64,000 bases of DNA from Micromonospora sp. CCTCC AA 2012012 (GTDB lineage Bacteria; Actinomycetota; Actinomycetes; Mycobacteriales; Micromonosporaceae): NCBI RefSeq assembly GCF_040499845.1, contig NZ_CP159342.1:2108001-2172000 (forward strand), in the 5' to 3' direction. The number at the start of each line of letters is the position of its first letter. Within the stretch, counting starts at the first letter, position 1. The translations under genes were made by a program, and so were the position numbers. Positions 8,289-16,018 of the stretch are shown here, piece after piece. The notes beneath the pieces were generated by a model. The model made no database searches. It was not told the DNA's origin and worked only from the letters and a program-made list of their open reading frames with translations.

Positions 8289-9377
8289 TCAGGCCACCCG
8301 GTACTGCTGCGCACGGTCGGCCCGGAACTCCACTCCGTTGCCGGGGCGGTCCAGCGGCACCGGTGCGTCGCCGCCGGTGGCCGGTGCGACGCCGTCGAAG
8401 AGCATCGACTCGATCCGGACGTGGTCGTGGAACCACTCCAGGTGTCGCAGGTTGGGCGTGGCGGCGGCCACGGCGAGGTGCTGGTGCGGGGCGCAGTGCC
8501 CGGACACCTGCAGGCCGGCGGCGTCGGCCACCGCCGCGGCGCGCAGGAACTCGCTGATCCCGCCGCAGCGGGTGACGTCGATCTGGAGACAGTCGACGTA
8601 CGGGGCCATCCGGTGGAAGTAGACCAGGTCGAAGCCGTACTCCCCCGCGGTCACGTCGGGCGCGACGTGGTCGCGGACCAGGCCGAGGCCGGGCAGGTCG
8701 TCGGAGCTGACCGGCTCCTCGTACCAGCGCACGTCCAGGTCGGCGGCGGCGTGCGCGACCCGGATCGCCTGCTTGCGCTGGTAGCCGCCGTTGGCGTCGA
8801 CGTAGAGCTCGGCGTCGGCGCCGATGGTGCGTCGCGCGGCCGCCATCCGGTCCAGGTCCCGCCGCACCTCGGTGCCGCAGGACTCGCCGATCTTGATCTT
8901 CACGCGGGGAATGCCCTCCTCGTGCACCCAGCGGGCGAGCTGTCGGTGCTGACGGGCGTCGTCGTAGGTGGTGAAGCCGCCGCTGCCGTAGACCGGCACC
9001 TGCCGACGGGCGGTGCCGAGCAGTCGGGCCAGCGGCAGGTCGTGCCGACGGGCCTTGAGGTCCCACAGGGCGCAGTCGGCGGCGGAGAGCGCGAGGCCGG
9101 CGACGCCCGGCCGTCCGGCGTTGCGCAGCCGGCGCTGCATGCTTCTCCAGGCCGCCGGCAGGTCGTCCGGGTCCCGCTCGGCGACCACCGGTGCGAGCAG
9201 GTCCGCCACCACCGCCACCACGGCCGTCGGCCCGTACGTCCAGCCGGTTCCGGTGTGCCCGTCGGCGTGGGCCCGGACCAGCACCAGGGTGGTGCTGGTC
9301 CAGCCCAGGGTGCCGTCCCCCTCCGGGGCGTCGGTGGGCACCTGGTACGCCTCGGCGGTGAGCCGGATGCGGGTCAT
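8289..9377 (-). CDS. Mandelate racemase/enolase-superfamily acid-sugar dehydratase
   Basis: This 362-residue protein has the two-domain layout of the mandelate racemase subgroup. The capping domain covers about residues 1-125. In the barrel I see the KxK acid/base pair (K160 and K162 in VKIKIG), metal ligands D194 (VDANGG), E220/E221 (YEEP) and E246 (TAGEYG), and a histidine base region SGHCAPHQH near 294-300. Enzymes with this set abstract an alpha proton from a sugar acid and usually dehydrate it to a 2-keto-3-deoxy sugar acid; the substrate is not readable here. It is translationally coupled to the FAD/Fe-S gene (ATGA overlap at 9374-9377). The context suggests a pathway that delivers 2-keto acids or lactate-like intermediates to the oxidoreductases upstream. 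Confidence 0.88.
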   Translation of the reverse strand: MTRIRLTAEAYQVPTDAPEGDGTLGWTSTTLVLVRAHADGHTGTGWTYGPTAVVAVVADLLAPVVAERDPDDLPAAWRSMQRRLRNAGRPGVAGLALSAADCALWDLKARRHDLPLARLLGTARRQVPVYGSGGFTTYDDARQHRQLARWVHEEGIPRVKIKIGESCGTEVRRDLDRMAAARRTIGADAELYVDANGGYQRKQAIRVAHAAADLDVRWYEEPVSSDDLPGLGLVRDHVAPDVTAGEYGFDLVYFHRMAPYVDCLQIDVTRCGGISEFLRAAAVADAAGLQVSGHCAPHQHLAVAAATPNLRHLEWFHDHVRIESMLFDGVAPATGGDAPVPLDRPGNGVEFRADRAQQYRVA

Positions 9378-12300
9378 CGCCGCCTCCGGCGGACCAGCGC
9401 GGCCAGCGGGGCGAGCGCGGCCACCCCGACCAGACCGGCCGCCGCCCAGCGTGAGATCACCGAGGGCGGCCGGGGCCGGTCACCCCAGCTCTGCTCCGGC
9501 CGGTGGGGCACGGTGTCGTGGTGCAGGCCGGCGCGCAGCAGTTCGGCCAGGTGGAGCGCGGTGCGCCCACCGACGGCGCTCTGTTCGACCTGGGTACGGC
9601 AGCTGAACCCGTCGGCGAGGAGCACGTCGGTGTCGGCGGCGTCCCGGACGGCGGGCAGCAGCACCCGCTCCGCGCACGCCTCGGAGACCTCGTAGTGGCC
9701 CTGCTCGAAGCCGAAGTTGCCGGCCAGCCCGCAGCAGCCCGAGTCGAGGAACTCCGCGTCGACCCCGGCCGCGGCCAGGACGGCCTGGTCGGCGGCGGTG
9801 CCGAGGATCGCGTGGTGGTGGCAGTGAGTCTGGATCAGCGCGTGCGCCGGGATGCGGGGCGGTCGCCAACCGGGGCTGTGGTCGTGCAACAACTCGGCGA
9901 GGGTGACCGTCTGCTCCCGTAGCCGGGTGACGTCGTCGTCGGCCGGGAACAGCTCGTGCGCATCGCTGCGGAACACCGCCGTACAGCTCGGTTCCAGCCC
10001 CACGATCGGGGTCCCGGCGCGCAGGTACGGACGCAGGGTGTCCACGGTGCGGCGCAGCACCCGCTTGGCGACGTCGAGCTGACCGGTGGAGATCCACGTC
10101 AGTCCACAGCACACCGGACGGTCGGGGACGACCACCCGCCAGCCGGCCGCCTCCAGCACCTCCACCGCCGCTCGGGCCACACCCGGGTGGAAGTGGTTGG
10201 TGAAGGTGTCCGGCCAGAGGACCACCTCACCCCGGGCGCCGTCCCCGGTCGGCGGGCGGCGGGCGAACCAGTGCTGGAACGACTCCGGTGCGAAGACGGG
10301 GACGTCCCGGCGCTGGTCGATCCCACCGATGGTCTTGGCCAGGCGGCCGAGCCCGGGGGCGTGCGCGAGGGCGTTGACCGTGCGGGGCACGCGCGCGGCG
10401 ACGGCGGCCAGCACCGGCAGCCAACCCATCGAGTAGTGCGAGCGGGGCCGCAGCCGGCCGGCGTAGTGGTGGGACAGGAACTCCGCCTTGTACGTGGCCA
10501 TGTCCACGTTGACCGGGCAGTCCGCCTTGCAGCCCTTGCACGCCAGACAGAGGTCCAGCGCGTCGCGTACCGCGTGCGAGCGCCAGCCGTCGCCGATCGT
10601 GCCGCCGCGGGCGGTGCCGTCGAGCATCTCGAACAGCAGCCGCGAGCGGCCCCGGGTGGAGTGCTCCTCCTCCCGGGTGACCATGTACGAGGGGCACATC
10701 ACGCCCCCGGAGTGGCGGCGGCACTTGCCGACCCCCACACAGCGCAGCACCGCCTCCCCGAAGCTTCCCCCGTCGTCCGGGTAGTGGAAGACCGTCGACA
10801 CGTCACCGTGGTCGTAGTCCACGCCCAGGCGCAGCTGGCTGTCCAGGGGGTACGGCGGCGACACCTTGCCGGGGTTCATCCGATCGTCCGGGTCGAAGAT
10901 GGCCTTGAGCTGGCCGAACGCACGTACCAGGCGGGCGCCGTACATCTTGGGCAGCACCTCGCCGCGGGCCTGCCCGTCGCCGTGCTCACCGGAGAACGAC
11001 CCACCGTAGGAGGCGACCAGGTCGGCCGCCCGTTCCAGGAAGGCCCGGAACTGGCGGACCCCGCCGGCGGTACGCAGCCGGAACGGGATGCGGCTGTGCA
11101 CGCAGCCCTGGCCGAAGTGCCCGTAGACCGACGCCTTCTCGAAGTCGAACTCCCGGTAGAGGCGGTCCAGGTCGCGCAGGTAGTCACCGAGCCTGTCCGG
11201 TGCGACGGCGGCGTCCTCCCAGCCCGGCCCGCTGTTCTTGTAGTCCGGCACGTGGGCGGTGGCGCCCAGCGCCGCGTCGCGTACCTCCCACATCCGTCGT
11301 TCGTCGGCCGGGTCGGTGAACCGGTGCACGGTGGGCCCACCGTCGCGGCGTACGTGGGCGACGAACCGGTCGGCGGCCTCCTTCGCCGCCTCGGGGGTGT
11401 CGGCGCCGAGCTGGACCATCAGCCAGGCGCCCCCGTCGGGCAGCTTGTGCAGCGCCGCCGGGTGCAGGTCCTTGCGCCGCTCGAAGTTGATCAGCTTGTC
11501 GTCGATGCCCTCCAGCGCGATCGGGTCGTGGGTGAGCACCCGCGGCACGTCGTCGCCGGCCGAGGCGATGTCGGGATAGCTGAGGAACACCAGGGCGGAC
11601 GCCTTCACCACCGGCACCAGCTTCAACCGGGCGCGCAGGATGGTGACCAGGGTGCCCTCGGAGCCGACCAGGACCTGCGCGACGTGGAAGTTCTTCTCCG
11701 GCAGCAAGCCGTCGAGGTTGTAGCCGGAGACCCGGCGCGGGATGTCCGGGTAGCGGGTGCGGATGTCGGCCAGGTACTCGTCGCGCAGCGCGCGCAGCTG
11801 CCGGTAGAGCCGCGCCTTGCGGCCACCGTCGCGCTGGATGCGGGCGTACTCCTCGTCGGTGGTCTCCCCCACCCACATCCGGGTGCCGTCGTAGAGCAGC
11901 ACCTCCAGCTCGACGATGTTGTCGACCGTCTTGCCGGTGCGCTGGGCGGTGGCCCCGCAGGAGTTGTTGCCCAGCATCCCGCCGAGGGTGCAGTGGTTGT
12001 GGGTGGCCGGCCGGGGTCCGAACTCCAGGCCGGTCGGCTTGAGCTGCGCGTTCAGCTCGTCGAGGACGATGCCCGGTTCGACGAGGCAGGTCCGGTTGTC
12101 GGCGTCGACCTCCAGCAGCCGGTGGCAGTACTTCGACCAGTCCAGGATCACGGCGGTGTTGGTGCACTCGCCGGCGAGGCTGGTGCCACCGCCCCGGGAG
12201 GTCAGCGGCGCGTGGTGCCGGCGGCAGACCGCCACCGCGGCCACCGCCGCGTCCACCGTCCGGGGCACCACCACCCCGAGCGGGATCTGCCGGTAGTTGG

Positions 12301-12451
12301 AGGCGTCGGTGGAGTACGCGGCGCGGGAACCTGCGTCGAAGCGGATCTCACCGTCCACCTCGGCACGCAGGTCGGCGGCGAGCGCCGCGAGGTCGACGTC
12401 GTGCGCGGGTTCCGGTGGGCGCAGGACCGGGTCGGGCAGCAGCTCGGTCAT
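9374..12451 (-). CDS. FAD- and Fe-S-binding oxidoreductase, D-lactate/2-hydroxyacid dehydrogenase type
   Basis: This 1,025-residue fusion protein joins an FAD-linked oxidase half to an iron-sulfur half. About residues 50-530 hold the PCMH FAD domain (SRGGGTSLAGE, GGMLGNNSCG) and an FAD_oxidase_C domain (GHFGQGCVHSRIPF, SGEHGDGQARGE). Next come two Cys clusters for 4Fe-4S centres (CVGVGKCRRHSGGVMC and CLACKGCKADCPV) and two CCG-type cysteine motifs (VCCGLTW, DSGCCGLAGNFG). This is the architecture of GlpC/Dld-like respiratory D-2-hydroxyacid dehydrogenases. Unusually, the C-terminus ends in a hydrophobic helix (AAAGLVGVAALAPLAALVRR) and an arginine tail that would hold it on the membrane. It overlaps both operon neighbours by four bases. 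Electron delivery to quinone is inferred; the substrate could be D-lactate, glycolate or a sugar-acid-derived hydroxyacid. Confidence 0.9.
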   Translation of the reverse strand: MTELLPDPVLRPPEPAHDVDLAALAADLRAEVDGEIRFDAGSRAAYSTDASNYRQIPLGVVVPRTVDAAVAAVAVCRRHHAPLTSRGGGTSLAGECTNTAVILDWSKYCHRLLEVDADNRTCLVEPGIVLDELNAQLKPTGLEFGPRPATHNHCTLGGMLGNNSCGATAQRTGKTVDNIVELEVLLYDGTRMWVGETTDEEYARIQRDGGRKARLYRQLRALRDEYLADIRTRYPDIPRRVSGYNLDGLLPEKNFHVAQVLVGSEGTLVTILRARLKLVPVVKASALVFLSYPDIASAGDDVPRVLTHDPIALEGIDDKLINFERRKDLHPAALHKLPDGGAWLMVQLGADTPEAAKEAADRFVAHVRRDGGPTVHRFTDPADERRMWEVRDAALGATAHVPDYKNSGPGWEDAAVAPDRLGDYLRDLDRLYREFDFEKASVYGHFGQGCVHSRIPFRLRTAGGVRQFRAFLERAADLVASYGGSFSGEHGDGQARGEVLPKMYGARLVRAFGQLKAIFDPDDRMNPGKVSPPYPLDSQLRLGVDYDHGDVSTVFHYPDDGGSFGEAVLRCVGVGKCRRHSGGVMCPSYMVTREEEHSTRGRSRLLFEMLDGTARGGTIGDGWRSHAVRDALDLCLACKGCKADCPVNVDMATYKAEFLSHHYAGRLRPRSHYSMGWLPVLAAVAARVPRTVNALAHAPGLGRLAKTIGGIDQRRDVPVFAPESFQHWFARRPPTGDGARGEVVLWPDTFTNHFHPGVARAAVEVLEAAGWRVVVPDRPVCCGLTWISTGQLDVAKRVLRRTVDTLRPYLRAGTPIVGLEPSCTAVFRSDAHELFPADDDVTRLREQTVTLAELLHDHSPGWRPPRIPAHALIQTHCHHHAILGTAADQAVLAAAGVDAEFLDSGCCGLAGNFGFEQGHYEVSEACAERVLLPAVRDAADTDVLLADGFSCRTQVEQSAVGGRTALHLAELLRAGLHHDTVPHRPEQSWGDRPRPPSVISRWAAAGLVGVAALAPLAALVRRRRR

Positions 12452-14214
12452 GACCGCAGCTCGTTGATCTTGTCGCGGGCGACGGTCGCGAGGGTGGCGA
12501 CCTTGTGCGGCTGCCCACGCAGGAACGCCTCGGTGAAGTGTTTCGCCTGGTCATATTTGACCTTGCCGGGCATCGGCGGTTCGTTCGGGTTGACGTCGCA
12601 GTCCACCAGCGCCGGACCCGGGTGCGCGAGGGCCTCCCGGATCGCCCCCGGCACCGCCTTCGCGTCGGTGACCTTGACCCCGAAGGCGCCGCAGCCGCGC
12701 GCCCAGGTGGAGAAGTCGGCCTCCGGCTGGCGGTGCCGCACCGCGTACTCCGGGTAGCCGAGGACGATCTGTTCCCAGAGGATCTGCCCGTACGAGTTGT
12801 TGTTGTTGACCACCACCTTGATCGGCAACTCGTGTCGTACGGCGGTGAGGAACTCGGCCATCAACATCGCGAAGCCGCCGTCACCGACGTACGCGATCAC
12901 CTGCCGGCCCGGGTGGGCGTGCTGCATGGCGATCGCGTACGGCAGGCCGGGCGCCATGGTGGCCAGGTTGCCGGACAGATAGAACTCGCGGTCGCCGCGG
13001 ATCGTCCAGTGCCGCGCCGACCAGGTGGCGATGGTGCCGGAGTCGCAGGTGAGGATCGCGTCGTCGGCGGCGGCCTCATCGAGGCAGCCCATCAGGTACT
13101 GCGGCGCGATCGGGGACCGCTCCGGGTCCACCAGGCTGCTCATCTCCGACCGCCAGTCGTTCATCCTGCCCTGGTACTTCTCCAGGAACGCCCGGTCCGG
13201 GGTGGGGCCGAGCAGCGGCAGCAGGTCCCGCAGCGCCAGCCGGGCGTCCGCGCAGACCGGCGCCTCGACCGGCAACCGCATGCCGATCAGGCTCGGGTCG
13301 ACGTCGATCTGCACCACCTTCGCCTGCCCCGGCGACGGCAGGTACTTCCCGTACGGGAAGGACGTGCCGACCATCAGCAGCGTGTCGCACTCCTCCATCA
13401 GCTCCTCGCTCGGCGCGGTGCCGAGCAGACCGAGACCGCCGGTGGTGAGCGGGTGGTCGTCGGGCACCACCAGCTTGCCCGGCAGCGTCTTCACGATCGG
13501 ACTGGCGAGGGCGTCGGCCACCGCGAGCACCTCCTCGCGGGCGCCGCGGGCGCCCACCCCCACCAGCATGGCGACCTTGCGGCCGGCCGTGAGCACCTCG
13601 GCGGCCTTCGCCAGCTCCCGTGGGTCCGGCGGCAGCTGCGGGTACGACATCAGCGCTGCGCTCATCGGCGGCTCGCCCGGACTGACGTGCCGGTACGGGT
13701 CCTCGGAGGCGAGCGCGACCTGCAGGTCGTTGGGGAAGCTCAGGTGGGCGACGGTCCGCTTGGACAGGGCGTTGCGGATGGCGATGTCGACCACGCCGGG
13801 CATCTGCTGCGGGTTGGTGACCATGAGGTTGTACGCGGCGACGTCCTGGTAGAGCTGGGTGGTGTGCACCTCCTGCTGGTAGTTCTGGCCGAGCACCGAG
13901 GTCTCCTGCATGCCGGTGATCGCCAGCACCGGCACGTGGTCCAGCTTGGCGTCGTACAGCCCGTTGAGCAGGTGGATCGCACCCGGCCCGGAGGTGGCGA
14001 CGCAGACACCGAGCCGACCGGTGGCCTTGGCGTAGCCGGTGGCCATGAAGGCCGCCGCCTCCTCGTGGTGCACCAGCACGAACCGCAGCTTCTCCCGCTG
14101 CCGCCGGAAGCCCTCCATCAGGCCGTTGATGCCGTCGCCGGGCAGGCCGAACACGGTGTCGACCCCCCACTCCACCAGCCGTCGGGCCAGGGTCTCGCCC
14201 ACGATCTCCTGCAC
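12448..14214 (-). CDS. ThDP-dependent pyruvate oxidase/quinone-dependent pyruvate dehydrogenase-like enzyme
   Basis: This 588-residue enzyme has the three-domain layout of the acetolactate synthase/pyruvate oxidase superfamily. The N-terminal PYR domain contains the cofactor-activating glutamate in VHHEEAAAFMATGYAKATGR and the GPGAIHLLNGLYDAK loop. The central domain is at about 190-330. The C-terminal PP domain has the ThDP/Mg motif GDGGFAML ending in NNNN near residues 445-475. Sequence style and length resemble PoxB, which decarboxylates pyruvate to acetate and CO2 and passes electrons to quinone. The C-terminal 40 residues (VKYDQAKHFTEAFLRGQPHK) resemble the region involved in PoxB membrane activation. 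GTG 14214 is chosen for its GAGGAGG site. It is the first gene of the operon, and its partner is plausibly the downstream lactate-type dehydrogenase. Confidence 0.87.
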   Translation of the reverse strand: MQEIVGETLARRLVEWGVDTVFGLPGDGINGLMEGFRRQREKLRFVLVHHEEAAAFMATGYAKATGRLGVCVATSGPGAIHLLNGLYDAKLDHVPVLAITGMQETSVLGQNYQQEVHTTQLYQDVAAYNLMVTNPQQMPGVVDIAIRNALSKRTVAHLSFPNDLQVALASEDPYRHVSPGEPPMSAALMSYPQLPPDPRELAKAAEVLTAGRKVAMLVGVGARGAREEVLAVADALASPIVKTLPGKLVVPDDHPLTTGGLGLLGTAPSEELMEECDTLLMVGTSFPYGKYLPSPGQAKVVQIDVDPSLIGMRLPVEAPVCADARLALRDLLPLLGPTPDRAFLEKYQGRMNDWRSEMSSLVDPERSPIAPQYLMGCLDEAAADDAILTCDSGTIATWSARHWTIRGDREFYLSGNLATMAPGLPYAIAMQHAHPGRQVIAYVGDGGFAMLMAEFLTAVRHELPIKVVVNNNNSYGQILWEQIVLGYPEYAVRHRQPEADFSTWARGCGAFGVKVTDAKAVPGAIREALAHPGPALVDCDVNPNEPPMPGKVKYDQAKHFTEAFLRGQPHKVATLATVARDKINELRS

Positions 14215-14789
14215 GTCGTCCTCCTCGTTCCGGGGCTCGTCCGCCCTGACCGGGCCACCGGCCGGGCCCGGCACCGCCGCCACCGGATACCGGACACGGC
14301 GGCCGAGGGCGGACGAAGCGGCGCCTACCCGACCCTCGCACGGGCAGACCACACTGGGCGGGCAATCCGCGCAGCTGCGACCGGGGAGTCATCCGCCCTG
14401 CTCACGAGGCAGCACCGACAGCCGCCCCCGGCCCTCCGACCCGGCCGGGTGGACCTGGACGGCGGCCACGAAGTCGTCCGCGGACAACTCGGCCAAGGCA
14501 CGACGGCCACCCTCCGTCCCCGCCGCCGGACCGCTGCGGGGCACCGCGCGGCCACCGGTCCGGCCTCGGGTCGGGGGCGTCCACGCGCGGCGTGGTGGCT
14601 CTCCGTCGCCGGGCTGGCGGTCCTGGTGGCGACGGTGGCCCCGGCCGCCGCGCCCGACTCACCCGACGGGCTGCCGGTGCTGGACCTGGCCGAGCGGACC
14701 AGGCGGCCCGCCGAGGCTGCGCCGGTTACCCGCCGTCGTGCCCGCACGCCCGGCCGCCGCGGAGATCCGCCGGTTGCTGGCTGCTCGGC
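14215..14789. other. Gap between operon and small membrane gene, with coding-like fragments
   Basis: No confident gene is visible here. On the plus strand around 14580-14720 a frame with strong GC3 encodes a hydrophobic segment, WWLSVAGLAVLVATVAPAAA, followed by PDSPDGLPVLDLAERTRRPA. The coding signal then seems to continue in another frame as PAAAEIRRLLAARLRSDAGS. That would fit a small membrane-protein gene broken by a frameshift, or chance. On the minus strand a separate 51-residue frame is listed on its own. The region must also hold the promoter of the operon starting at 14214, but I see no convincing -35/-10 pair. Confidence 0.35.
14389..14544 (-). CDS. Possible small hypothetical protein
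   Basis: A GTG-initiated minus-strand frame of 51 residues ends with GRRALAELSADDFVAAVQVH, then PAGSEGRGRLSVLPREQGG. The C-terminal half has GC-rich third positions and an amphipathic helix-like stretch, which suggests a coding sequence, but there is no good ribosome-binding site and no recognisable family. It overlaps the possible plus-strand fragment in the same gap, so at most one of the two is likely to be real. Confidence 0.25.
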   Translation of the reverse strand: MPRSGPAAGTEGGRRALAELSADDFVAAVQVHPAGSEGRGRLSVLPREQGG

Positions 14790-14972
14790 TCAGGAGTGAC
14801 GCCGGGAGCGGGCCACCAGATAGCCGAGGAGCAGACCGACGGCCAGCGTGACCATCGCGCGGGGAGCGACGGCCGAGCGGAGCTTGCCGAGGCCCGCCTT
14901 CGGGTCGACCACACTTCCGGCAACGTCACCGGCCGCACCGACCGCCACGTCGCCCAGCTCACCGAAGTTCAT
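14790..14972 (-). CDS. Small single-pass membrane protein
   Basis: This 60-residue protein begins MNFGELGDVAVGAAGDVAGS, continues with a short charged region (VVDPKAGLGKLRSAV), and ends with one membrane helix (AMVTLAVGLLLGYLVARSRR). The Arg-rich end after the helix suggests the C-terminus is cytoplasmic. Codon use is normal for the genome and an AAAGGG-type site lies upstream of the ATG. Small proteins of this shape are common in actinomycetes, but I cannot assign a function. It is monocistronic as far as I can see. Confidence 0.65.
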   Translation of the reverse strand: MNFGELGDVAVGAAGDVAGSVVDPKAGLGKLRSAVAPRAMVTLAVGLLLGYLVARSRRHS

Positions 14973-15168
14973 GCCCGTGCCGCCCTTTCGTCCGGTGCCC
15001 GCCGGCGTACCCGGCCGACCGGTGACGAAACGCCTCAGCCGGCGGGGCCGGAGAAGACCCGCTCCGGCACGAGCCGACGTCGCCGGCCTGCGCGGCTGCG
15101 GTGTGCACGCTGCGAGCGCACCGGAGGCTCGGCGATGAGGACCAGATCGGGTACGGCGCAGGCTGCTG

Positions 15169-15837
15169 TCACCGGCCAGTGCCGCGGGGAAGCCGCTCCG
15201 TCAGGGTCTCGCGGAGGTCGTCCGGCAGCCCTTCGATCTCGAGCAGCCCGGGCAGCAGCTCCGGCTCGGTCAGGTACGCCCGGAACGCCTGCGCGATCGT
15301 CACCCCGTGTGCCGGTCGGTCCTCCACGGTCACCGGATCACCGGCCCACACCTCACCCGGCTCCAGCACCCGCAGGTACGCACCGGGCCGATTCGCCCGG
15401 GTGAAGGTCTTCACCCAGCGCGGCTCGCCCATCTTGTGCTGGAACGTGCTGCACGGGATGCGGCCGAACGTCGGCTGGAGCACCAGTCGTGGACCGATGC
15501 GCCACCGCTCGCCGATGACCGCGCCATTGACGTCCACGTCCTCGGTGGTCAGGTTCTCGCCGAAGAGCCCGTTGGCGAGCCGGCGGCTCAGCCGCGCCTG
15601 CCACCAGTCGTAGTCCTCCCGCGCGTACGCGTACACCGCCTGGTCGTCGCCGCCGTGGTTCGCGATGTCGAAGATCCGGTCACCGACCAGGCCGCTGTGC
15701 AGCCCGGTCGTCTTCGGCCCGGGTGCCCGGACGTGGACCAGGTGGTCGACCGGCCGTTTGTTGATGCCGGTGACACCCACGTCCTTGGTGGGGTTGGGCT
15801 CCGGCACCGCCAGGTTGACCGAGACAATCTTGGACAT
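15169..15837 (-). CDS. MOSC domain protein (YiiM-like)
   Basis: This 222-residue protein carries a MOSC (molybdenum cofactor sulfurase C-terminal) domain. Characteristic segments are LHSGLVGDRIFDIANHGGDD, the AYAREDYDWW stretch, FGENLTTEDVDVNGAVIGER, and the cysteine region FGRIPCSTFQHKM. The conserved cysteine in IPCSTF matches the residue thought to act in sulfur transfer or Moco binding in MOSC proteins. The C-terminal 50 residues correspond to the extra region of YiiM-type members, which in E. coli take part in reduction of N-hydroxylated compounds. It lacks a signal peptide, so it is cytosolic. The ATG at 15837 directly precedes the conserved MSKIVSVNLAVPEPNPTKDV start; the open frame upstream is antisense to the cellulase gene. 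Confidence 0.87.
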   Translation of the reverse strand: MSKIVSVNLAVPEPNPTKDVGVTGINKRPVDHLVHVRAPGPKTTGLHSGLVGDRIFDIANHGGDDQAVYAYAREDYDWWQARLSRRLANGLFGENLTTEDVDVNGAVIGERWRIGPRLVLQPTFGRIPCSTFQHKMGEPRWVKTFTRANRPGAYLRVLEPGEVWAGDPVTVEDRPAHGVTIAQAFRAYLTEPELLPGLLEIEGLPDDLRETLTERLPRGTGR

Positions 15838-15968
15838 GGCGGGCACCCTATCCGGTCCCGCCGCCGCACGGCACGCGAATTTCCGCCCTCCGGCAGGGCG
15901 GATCCCGGGAAAGTTCGGCGGCAGATCTTCACGGCCGTGTTTCGCCGTGGTTACATCGACGAACCTCA

Positions 15969-15982
15969 GTGGAGCGCTCCCA
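15969..15982. promoter_or_regulatory. CebR-like operator upstream of the GH12 gene
   Basis: The 14-mer GTGGAGCGCTCCCA matches the streptomycete CebR consensus TGGGAGCGCTCCCA at 12 of 14 positions and contains the AGCGCT core with a perfect CCCA half. It lies 36 bp before the GH12 start codon, directly in front of a cellulase gene, which is where LacI-family CebR represses cellulase and cellobiose-uptake genes in the absence of cello-oligosaccharides. Binding here is inferred. Confidence 0.65.
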
Positions 15983-16018
15983 GCACGGTGGAGCGCCAGG
16001 AACGAGGCGGAGGACCCC

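Noticed and set aside
9956..12757. A 933-codon open frame on the plus strand opposite the FAD/Fe-S gene
   Set aside because: It lies opposite a well-conserved gene and its composition is low complexity without domains.
14569..14800. PDGLE-type cobalt transporter domain in PDSPDGL segment
   Set aside because: Only a short resemblance exists, followed by an apparent frame break, so it is not enough to name a family.
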